Assembly (NCBI GenBank): GCA_016217965.1
Contig: JACRFI010000006.1
Coordinates: 1 to 54,240, forward strand
Source of the DNA: Candidatus Kaiserbacteria bacterium
GTDB taxonomy: Bacteria; Patescibacteriota; Minisyncoccia; Phycocordibacterales; UBA2100
Length of the DNA: 54,240 nt
Direction of reading: 5' to 3'
Shown: one piece after another, positions 47,632 to 54,240 of the stretch
Position numbering within the stretch: position 1 is the first letter of the stretch
How the letters are laid out: each line of letters begins with the position of its first letter
Translations under genes and position numbers: made by a program
Notes under the pieces: generated by a model
What the model saw: only the letters and a program-made list of their open reading frames with translations
Databases searched by the model: none
What the model was told of the DNA's origin: nothing

Positions 47632-48336
47632 ATGAGAAGACGAGAAAAAGAGCAAGCTCGATTATTGCGGCAGAGTGGGAAATCCGTAAAAGAGATAGAA
47701 CGATTACTTAACGTGCCCCGATCCAGTGTGAGTGTCTGGGTTCGAGACATTCCGTTGACAGCGATGCAGAAAAAGAGACTTTCGGAGCGTGGACATTCTC
47801 TTGAGGTGCTTGAGAAGCGAAGAAGTACTCGATTGGCGAACGAAAGTAGACGTCGCACAATTTTCCTTGAAAAGGGACACTCAGATATTAAGGAATTTCC
47901 TGATATAGATGTATTTATGCTTGGAATCGGTCTCTATTTGGGCGAAGGATCAAAAACTGATCGAGGAAAAATTGAGTTATCAAACACAGACCCAAGAATT
48001 ATCCAAATTTTCATCAGATTTCTTATGCAATCTTGCGGTTACCCTTTGTCAAGAATACACGCGACCATCGGCATACATTCACATTTGTCGATCGATAAAG
48101 CAGAAAAATACTGGTCTACAATTTCGGGTATTCCGCTTAGACAATTTTCAAAAACGTTTATTCAGATAAGTAGGGCTGGCAAGGGCGAACGCGACAAATT
48201 ACCATTTGGCACGTTCAGCGTTGGCGTGTATGACACCGCGGCCAGAGTGCGGTTGGAGGGGTGGATCCAGGGAATTTATAAAAGACTGTTTCCAACGGAA
48301 TACGTTCTCCACAGTATGACTAAATTGCGTATATGA
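47632..48336 (+). CDS. HTH + degenerate LAGLIDADG-like protein, near tRNA-Val/tRNA-Arg pair
   Basis: HTH 'LLRQSGKSVKEIERLLNVPRSSVSVWVRDIP'; 'VFMLGIGLYLGEGSKTDRGKIELSNTDPRIIQIFIRFLMQSCGY'. Confidence 0.75.
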   Translation: MRRREKEQARLLRQSGKSVKEIERLLNVPRSSVSVWVRDIPLTAMQKKRLSERGHSLEVLEKRRSTRLANESRRRTIFLEKGHSDIKEFPDIDVFMLGIGLYLGEGSKTDRGKIELSNTDPRIIQIFIRFLMQSCGYPLSRIHATIGIHSHLSIDKAEKYWSTISGIPLRQFSKTFIQISRAGKGERDKLPFGTFSVGVYDTAARVRLEGWIQGIYKRLFPTEYVLHSMTKLRI

Positions 48337-48393
48337 TTCGAACAGGACTGTCGGTTTGATATTGCCCACTCTTCGTGTTAAAGTCTTGCCCGT

Positions 48394-48843
48394 ATGAACT
48401 CGAATAAGGTCACAACTTCACCAGTCGACATGGCAGCTCGGAAAGCGCTTGATGTGCGCCCGGGCGACACTGTGCGCGTGTGGCAGAAGATAGAAGAGTC
48501 GAAAGGGAAGTTCCGTCTGCAAGCATTCGAAGGGCTTGTTCTTGCCCGCAAACACGGCACGGAGGCGGGGGCCACCTTTACAGTTCGAAAAGTCTCAAGC
48601 GGAGTGGGCGTCGAGAAAATCTACCCCCTCTATTCTCCAATGATAGATCGTGTAGAAGTTTTGAAGCGCGCTCGTGTGCGCCGCGCAAAGTTGTACTACA
48701 TTCGTGATAAAGTTGCGCGCGAAGCGCGCAGGCAGCTCCGACGCTCTCGTGTCATCCGTAGCGATAGCGGTGTCACAACAGTCGAAGCGGCTCCTGAACC
48801 GGAGGTCGTGGCAGAAGCTGGAACTCCTTCGAAAAGCGAGTAA
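48394..48843 (+). CDS. rplS: 50S ribosomal protein L19
   Basis: 'VRPGDTVRVWQKIEESKGKFRLQAFEGLVLARKHGTEAGATFTVRKVSSGVGVEKIYPLYSPMIDRVEVLKRARVRRAKLYYIRD'. Confidence 0.97.
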   Translation: MNSNKVTTSPVDMAARKALDVRPGDTVRVWQKIEESKGKFRLQAFEGLVLARKHGTEAGATFTVRKVSSGVGVEKIYPLYSPMIDRVEVLKRARVRRAKLYYIRDKVAREARRQLRRSRVIRSDSGVTTVEAAPEPEVVAEAGTPSKSE

Positions 48844-48920
48844 TCAATTTTCTTTGGGAATTTTTTATTTGTCCACAACTAGTAGACGCTACTTACTTGA
48901 GATTATGATATTCTGGGAGG

Positions 48921-49592
48921 ATGGGGAAGCGGGGCCCAAAGCCCAAACGGATCGTTTCTGAGAAATGGTCGTCAAATCTAGCGTATGCAGTCGGTCTTTT
49001 GGCGACTGATGGGTGCATGTCCCCAAGAGTGCATTTAATTGACCTCACTTCGAAGGATCTGGAGCAGCTTGAGAATTTTTGCAAATGCATAGGCGTTCAA
49101 TTGAATATTGGCCGCAAATCATCTGGCTTCGGGGAGAAAAATATTCTACGAGTCCAAATGAAAAACGTATTCTTTTATAATTTTCTATTGTCTATCGGGC
49201 TTACTCCAGCTAAATCAAGAACATTGGGGCCGCTCAAAGTTCCGAAGAAATATTTCTTTGATTTTCTTCGCGGTGTCTTTGATGGAGATGGATGCACCTA
49301 TTCGTATTGGGACCCGCGCTGGCGATCCAGCTTTATGTATTATCTTTGCTTCGCATCAGCCAGTACCCTGTTCGTTACGTGGATTAGAAAGGAGATTCAG
49401 GCGCGATTAGGTGTCACAGGTCACGTGACGTCCGCAACAAAGAAGAATACTTATTACAATTTGAAGTACGCAAAACACGACAGTCTCAAAATATTGCGAA
49501 AAATGTACAGCACAAGTCCTTCACCCATCTATTTATCGCGCAAAAGATTGAAAATAGAGCAAATGTTACGTATAGTTGGGCAGCGTCTTTAG
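48921..49592 (+). CDS. Freestanding LAGLIDADG homing endonuclease, upstream of tRNA-Leu
   Basis: Two LAGLIDADG-type motifs: 'AYAVGLLATDGCM' and 'FLRGVFDGDGCTYSY'; GGGAGG SD-like sequence. Confidence 0.9.
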   Translation: MGKRGPKPKRIVSEKWSSNLAYAVGLLATDGCMSPRVHLIDLTSKDLEQLENFCKCIGVQLNIGRKSSGFGEKNILRVQMKNVFFYNFLLSIGLTPAKSRTLGPLKVPKKYFFDFLRGVFDGDGCTYSYWDPRWRSSFMYYLCFASASTLFVTWIRKEIQARLGVTGHVTSATKKNTYYNLKYAKHDSLKILRKMYSTSPSPIYLSRKRLKIEQMLRIVGQRL

Positions 49593-49626
49593 CCTCCATA
49601 TACAGGCGGCTACTTGACAAAACGTC

Positions 49627-49710
49627 GCCCGGGTGTTGAAACTGGTAGACATTATTCCTTGAGGTGGAATAGCTCGCAAGGGCGTGCAGGTTCGAGTCCT
49701 GTCCCGGGCA
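49627..49710 (+). tRNA. tRNA-Leu (anticodon GAG)
   Basis: GCCCGGG/CCCGGGC acceptor, ATTCC-TTGAGGT-GGAAT anticodon arm, long variable arm, GCAGG-TTCGAGT-CCTGT T-arm; CCA not encoded. Confidence 0.94.
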
Positions 49711-49904
49711 CAGAATTGAACGTTGTATACGGAATCAAGGTAAAAATCTGTCTGTTGATGGATTTTTCGGCGTTTCCAAAATCGCGGATTCGCACAACCA
49801 GAGAAAGCGACAGCATAGTGTTACACAAATCAAGTAAAGAAACGAGCGGCAATGATTTTCTAGTGTTTCAGAGGCGGTTCTAGCCAAATAGTTGATTTTC
49901 AGCA

Positions 49905-50696
49905 TCATCGTTTGCGCAATATCAAAACTTTACTTGTACCGGTTCCTATTGAAATTCGTTCAAAATCTTTATCGATTTCTGGCCAGACAGGAGAGTAATC
50001 ATGTTGTTTGAGGTTGTTTATTTGTTGTACCGTTGATGACTCATGTTGCGTCGCCAGCTCCTCTGGTCTTTTGCGTTTGAAGGGGTTAACGTGCGCAATA
50101 ATTTTTGGAATGAGTTGCTTGGGCACTTTTGAAACAGTCTCGTAGTATCCTTCAATATCATCGATCACTACACAGCCTCCTGGTTTGAGAATGCTATGGA
50201 ATCTCTTTAGATCTTGCAGAAAGCCTCTTGCGGAACCATCACTTGCTGAAAACCAGAGCAATCCTTTTCTATCCCATATCATATCCACTTGTCCGTGAGT
50301 ATTTTTCTCTGTATCGTCAACCTGAAACGGCAATTGTTTAGCATCCCATCTGAAATACCGCAGGTCATTATTTCTGATCTTTATCTTCTTACGATTTTCG
50401 GGAATAGTAAGTCTTGCTTTATCGCCGATAAAGAATAGGCCATGTCCGTGGCGAGTTTTGGCATCCTCGTTGAAAATAATCTCCTCATGAGTTGCTGTAT
50501 TTGCCGTGGGGCTCACAAATATGAAATCCTTTTCAGGAGAAGGCACGGTATTTGAACTGGAGACCAACAACGACCAAATGTTTCGTATTACCTCGGGCGA
50601 TATTATTGCGTCTGCTTTATCTTTCCAGACAGGATCTCTTTCATATGATGCGATGGTAAATTCTTCACGTGACATAGCAAAAGTGTAGCATTGCAT
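49905..50696 (-). CDS. Possible class I methyltransferase-like protein
   Basis: 'DLKRFHSILKPGGCVVIDDIEGYYE' resembles motif IV-V region of SAM methyltransferases; rest unrecognised. Confidence 0.5.
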   Translation of the reverse strand: MQCYTFAMSREEFTIASYERDPVWKDKADAIISPEVIRNIWSLLVSSSNTVPSPEKDFIFVSPTANTATHEEIIFNEDAKTRHGHGLFFIGDKARLTIPENRKKIKIRNNDLRYFRWDAKQLPFQVDDTEKNTHGQVDMIWDRKGLLWFSASDGSARGFLQDLKRFHSILKPGGCVVIDDIEGYYETVSKVPKQLIPKIIAHVNPFKRKRPEELATQHESSTVQQINNLKQHDYSPVWPEIDKDFERISIGTGTSKVLILRKR

Positions 50697-50815
50697 TTGA
50701 AGAAGATTATTTGATGCTAAGATTAATATAGTTCATTGTTTTCAACTCACTCAAGAATCTACAAGCTGTTGAATACGCACTATCAACTACCGACGGCAGA
50801 CTATAAACTGTTGGA

Positions 50816-51913
50816 ATGATCCGCAAATATCTTCCGAGATCCACAGAAGAACTCATCTCTTGGTACGAGCGGTATGTTTCGCCGCTCTCGCTCCTCGTCG
50901 GGTTTACGGTAGATGCGATATTCATACGCCACATTGATCTCGCGTATTCGAGCTTGCTGTTGGTTGGGTATCTCACTATTGCAGCTCTTGGGATCGCTTT
51001 CATTAATCTCATACAAACCGGCACGCTGCGCCACCAGTACTATCTAGCGGTCGCACCGTTCATCCCCGTCGTCGTGCAATTCGGGTTTGGAGGCCTGTTC
51101 AGTGGTTTCGTCATTTTGTATTCCCGCAGCGCAGCGATCTCAGTCAGTTGGATATTTGTCGTTCTCCTCGCGGCACTTCTCGTGGGCAACGAGCGCTTTA
51201 GACAATTTTATACCCGCTTTCCATTTCAGATAGGCGTGCTGTTCTTTGGCGTATTCTCGTTCTCCATTTTTTACATCCCGTTTATCACGAAAGTCATCGG
51301 TCCTTGGATGTTCGTAGTAAGTGGCGCCACCTCAATTGGCGTCATTGCTCTCTATCTCTATATCTACTCGCGGTATCTGCCCGCACTTGTCCGGGAGACG
51401 CGCACGGCAACTGCGCGAGTGGTAGCCGGTATCTTTTTCTCTATCACCATCCTTTATTTTTTAGGCGCGATTCCGCCGCTTCCTCTCGCCCTTCGGGACG
51501 TGGGAGTTTTGCACTCAATAAAAAAAGTCGGAGATACGTACGCCGTCACGTACGAGCCGCTGTCTTGGTATCAACTGTACTTCCGCTATAACCAAGTGTT
51601 CCACCATGCGCCGTCTGAGGCAGTATATGTGTACACGGCAATATTTGCTCCCGCCGGTATCTCGACCGACATAACTCATGAGTGGCAGCGCTATGATGTG
51701 GCGGCGCAAGAGTGGAAGACCAAAAGTGTCGTCACGTTTCCTATCAATGGTGGGCGAGAAGGAGGATACCGTGGGTATTCCCGCAAGGCGGATGTGGAGA
51801 GCGGAGAGTGGCGCGTTAACGTCCTCACAAACTATGGACAACTCATCGGACGTGTGGTGTTCCAGGCCGAATTAGTCGAAAACACTGCGTTTCTCCAGGT
51901 AGGGCAGAAATAG
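50816..51913 (+). CDS. Polytopic membrane hypothetical protein with C-terminal soluble domain
   Basis: ~9 TM segments then extracellular-like C-terminus. Confidence 0.7.
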   Translation: MIRKYLPRSTEELISWYERYVSPLSLLVGFTVDAIFIRHIDLAYSSLLLVGYLTIAALGIAFINLIQTGTLRHQYYLAVAPFIPVVVQFGFGGLFSGFVILYSRSAAISVSWIFVVLLAALLVGNERFRQFYTRFPFQIGVLFFGVFSFSIFYIPFITKVIGPWMFVVSGATSIGVIALYLYIYSRYLPALVRETRTATARVVAGIFFSITILYFLGAIPPLPLALRDVGVLHSIKKVGDTYAVTYEPLSWYQLYFRYNQVFHHAPSEAVYVYTAIFAPAGISTDITHEWQRYDVAAQEWKTKSVVTFPINGGREGGYRGYSRKADVESGEWRVNVLTNYGQLIGRVVFQAELVENTAFLQVGQK

Positions 51914-52036
51914 ACTGGTCTATATACACTCCCGCTTCTTGACGGAGAGGAGGGGGGCTTCACAATTATTGTACAGGTCGAGGTATTGGAAGGGATTAAT
52001 CCCAGCCAATAATTTTAATAGCCAATTTGAAACAAT

Positions 52037-52423
52037 ATGATTCAAACACTTGCATGGGTTTTCGGAGGAGTGTTCACGCTTGTCGGTATCCTCGGCTTTG
52101 TTCCTGGTATCACGACGGACGGGCATCTTCTGGGCATTTTTGGGGTTGATACGCTTCACAATATGATCCACCTCGTTTCTGGTCTTGCTGCGCTCGCAGC
52201 AGCGTGGGGTATGTGGAGTGCTCGCTTGTACTTCCAGGTGTTCGGCGTTGTCTATGGGCTCGTGACTGTCGTTGGGTTCTTGCAGGGAGATACGGTTCTC
52301 GGCCTTATCGGCGTCAACATGGCGGATAATGTGTTGCACCTTGTCATTGCTGCGGTTGCGCTCTACGCGGGCTTCGGCATGAAGGATGAGAAAATGAGCA
52401 TGAGTGCACAGCCGGCGATGTGA
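52037..52423 (+). CDS. DUF4383-like small membrane protein
   Basis: 'MIQTLAWVFGGVFTLVGILGFVPGITTDGHLLGIFGVDTLHNMIHLVSGLAALAAA'. Confidence 0.8.
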   Translation: MIQTLAWVFGGVFTLVGILGFVPGITTDGHLLGIFGVDTLHNMIHLVSGLAALAAAWGMWSARLYFQVFGVVYGLVTVVGFLQGDTVLGLIGVNMADNVLHLVIAAVALYAGFGMKDEKMSMSAQPAM

Positions 52424-52447
52424 TTTTTGTTGATAGTGTTTGCAAAC

Positions 52448-52470
52448 ACACCGCCCCTTGTGGGCGGTGT
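52448..52470 (+). terminator. Hairpin terminator candidate
   Basis: ACACCGCCC-CTTGT-GGGCGGTGT, weak T content after. Confidence 0.55.
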
Positions 52471-52553
52471 TGTCGTGGGGGCAGCGAACAGGTTCTCCAC
52501 ATTTTTTTGCAACCACAACCCGTATTTCAGACGCTTGCTCTATAATTAGAGCC

Positions 52554-53042
52554 ATGGTTTACGTAATGTGCAAGAGTTGTGGTAAGGAATTTTCCGCTAA
52601 ACCCTCGCATATTGCAAACGGTTACGCAAAGTACTGTTCATCAAAGTGTCAACATGATGCGGCGCGAACGGGAGTCTGGCTAAAATGCGAGGGCTGCGGC
52701 AAGAGTGTTTATAGAACTCCGAAATATGTTAATGCTTCAAAAAGCAAAAAGTATTTTTGCAGCAAATCTTGCCAAACAGTTTGGAGAAATAAGGAATTCA
52801 GTGGAATGCGACACGCACATTGGAAGCATGGAATGGGATCTTATAGGAATATTATGAAGCGAGCGGGCAAAGATGTCTCTTGCGAACTTTGCAAATCAAC
52901 AGATGAGCGTGTGATCGTTGTTCACCACAAAGATCAAAATCGAATGAATAACGCCTTGAGCAACTTAGTATGGTTGTGTCGCAATTGTCACTACATTGTC
53001 CATCAGTATCCTGATGGACGTGTTCACGGCTTGATTGTATAG
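52554..53042 (+). CDS. Freestanding HNH endonuclease with N-terminal zinc-finger pairs, 10 nt upstream of tRNA-His
   Basis: 'CKSCGKEF..YCSSKC', 'CEGCGKSV..FCSKSC', 'VIVVHHKDQNRMNNALSNLVWLCRNCHYIVHQ'; start trimmed to 52554 (TATAAT 7 nt upstream). Confidence 0.9.
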   Translation: MVYVMCKSCGKEFSAKPSHIANGYAKYCSSKCQHDAARTGVWLKCEGCGKSVYRTPKYVNASKSKKYFCSKSCQTVWRNKEFSGMRHAHWKHGMGSYRNIMKRAGKDVSCELCKSTDERVIVVHHKDQNRMNNALSNLVWLCRNCHYIVHQYPDGRVHGLIV

Positions 53043-53052
53043 TCAGCGAAAT

Positions 53053-53126
53053 GGTGGTTGTAGCTCAGTTGGTAGAGCTCCGGTTTGTGGTACCGGCGGT
53101 CGTGGGTTCGAGCCCCATCAACCACC
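53053..53126 (+). tRNA. tRNA-His (anticodon GTG) with G-1:C73
   Basis: GTGGTTG/CAACCAC acceptor preceded by G-1, CCGGT-TTGTGGT-ACCGG anticodon arm, GTGGG-TTCGAGC-CCCAT T-arm; CCA not encoded. Confidence 0.94.
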
Positions 53127-53237
53127 CCGAAATAGTGTGAAAGAAAGATGAACGTGGCGCGTCCTTTAAAGAGACGCGCTATAGGTCTGTTACAATAGTC
53201 TTGCAGCGCGATTTATATTTAATAGTTTTCTATATTC

Positions 53238-54056
53238 ATGGAACCAGATAAAAAAGAGATCCGCATAATGCCGCCGGATCTTATCGTGAAAGTGGGCGCA
53301 GCAGCGCTCGGCATGTTGGCGCTCTTTCTTTTAATAATGACTCTCTCAGAACTTAAGGAGTTCCGTTACATCGGGACAGGAGTGGCCGCGACTAACACCA
53401 TCTCTGTAACCGGTGAGGGTGAAGTGTTCGCCGTTCCGGATCGCGCCACGTTTACTGTCACTGTGCGGGAAGATGCAGAGGAAGTAGCGGATGCACAGGA
53501 CGAGGCTACCAAGAAGATGAATGCCATAATTGAGTACGTGAAAGCTGCGGGTGTTGAAGAAAAGAACATAAAGACAGTCAGTTACTACGTTAACCCGAAG
53601 TACGAGTACACGCAGGCCGTATGCACGAATTTCTCGTGCCCCCCTTCGAACCAAGTGCTTGTTGGGTTTGAAGTGTCACAAACACTTGAAATAAAAGTAG
53701 AGGACCCAAAGAAAGCGGGCGAGCTTCTCTCGGGTGTTGGTGGAAAAGGTGCCTCAGAAGTCTCGGGCCTCTCATTCACTATCGAGGATGAGGATGCACT
53801 TCGTGCGGAAGCGCGCACGCAAGCGATAACGGAAGCAAAAGAAAAAGCGGACGCTCTCGCAAAGGAGCTTGGTGTCAAAGTAGTGCGTGTCGTTGGATTC
53901 TACGAGGATGCTGGCGGCTATCCGCCGATGCCGTACTACGGGAAGGGAGGCGTTGCGATGGACATGGCAGCAACCAGGGAGTCTGTTGCGCCGGAACTGC
54001 CAGCTGGCGAGAACAAGATAGTGTCAAGTGTCAGCGTAACATACGAGATACGCTAA
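53238..54056 (+). CDS. SIMPL-domain (DUF541) protein
   Basis: 'ISVTGEGEVFAVPDRATFTVTVREDAEEVADAQDEATKKMNAIIEYVKAAGVEEKNIKTVSYYVNPKYEY'. Confidence 0.92.
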   Translation: MEPDKKEIRIMPPDLIVKVGAAALGMLALFLLIMTLSELKEFRYIGTGVAATNTISVTGEGEVFAVPDRATFTVTVREDAEEVADAQDEATKKMNAIIEYVKAAGVEEKNIKTVSYYVNPKYEYTQAVCTNFSCPPSNQVLVGFEVSQTLEIKVEDPKKAGELLSGVGGKGASEVSGLSFTIEDEDALRAEARTQAITEAKEKADALAKELGVKVVRVVGFYEDAGGYPPMPYYGKGGVAMDMAATRESVAPELPAGENKIVSSVSVTYEIR

Positions 54057-54064
54057 AAAGAAAT

Positions 54065-54097
54065 GGGCCGCCGCGCCGTTGCGGGGCGCGGCGGCCC
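54065..54097. terminator. Very stable GC-rich hairpin after the SIMPL gene
   Basis: GGGCCGCCGCGCC-GTTGCGG-GGCGCGGCGGCCC, 13-bp perfect stem, no T-tract. Confidence 0.55.
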
Positions 54098-54240
54098 TCT
54101 CTGCATAAGTTCAGATACATTTGGCACTCGGGTAACTGCTAGGATGTGCGGCAGATATACATGCGAGACATGGTCCCTGGAGCGCGAAAGTTCCAGCGGG
54201 ACACGGTACGCTGGCTCCATATGGCTACCGAGCGGGCGAA

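Noticed and set aside
47369-47655. Minus-strand ORFs with 'SVGRALDLHSKGRGFESLTAQ' / 'RLAQLVERSIYIRRVGGSNPSPRN'
   Set aside because: Classic spurious translations across tRNA genes (tRNA-Val and tRNA-Arg).
49614-49883. ORF MTKRRPGVETGRHYSLRWNSSQGRAGSSPVPG…
   Set aside because: Translation of tRNA-Leu and its flank; no independent coding evidence.
52511-52517. CAACCAC near the HNH start, matching the tRNA-His acceptor 3' strand
   Set aside because: Only 7 nt; expected by chance, so not taken as a tRNA-end duplication flanking the HNH gene.
1-54240. CRISPR array or cas genes
   Set aside because: No regularly spaced 20-40 nt repeats with unique spacers and no Cas-like ORFs; the 7-nt periodic tracts are too short-period.

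Overview
This 54 kb window looks like chromosomal DNA from a compact genome, most consistent with Patescibacteria/CPR (Parcubacteria-like). That placement is an inference from gene content. Recognisable blocks: uvrD-rsmA; a relaxase-less type IV secretion-like cluster (~3.9-16.9 kb); the jag-yidC-rnpA-rpmH-dnaA-(oriC candidate)-dnaN origin neighbourhood; a penicillin-binding protein; ruvC/ruvB/ruvA at separate sites; polA; type IV pilus genes (PilB-like at 29 kb, PilM/N/O-like at 45-47 kb); L34, S20 and L19; and seven tRNA genes. Most notable observations: (1) Between 39 and 53 kb every tRNA locus has a small freestanding homing-endonuclease-like gene next to it (two HNH, one LAGLIDADG, two HTH+LAGLIDADG-like). 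One HNH ORF runs into tRNA-Ser, so its TGA stop codon is the tRNA anticodon. (2) Several intergenic tracts have strict 7-nt periodicity built on TA (TAGCTTC, TAGTTTN, ATACNNN, TTGATAC). The TAGCTTC/CTAG version puts stop codons in all frames and supplies the stop codons of neighbouring genes. (3) A perfect 20-bp inverted repeat encloses ~100 nt downstream of a consensus promoter, a candidate structured RNA. (4) Many first-in-unit genes have a -10-like hexamer 6-9 nt before the start codon, suggesting widespread leaderless transcription. All calls come from reading the sequence and the supplied ORF track; no database searches were run.
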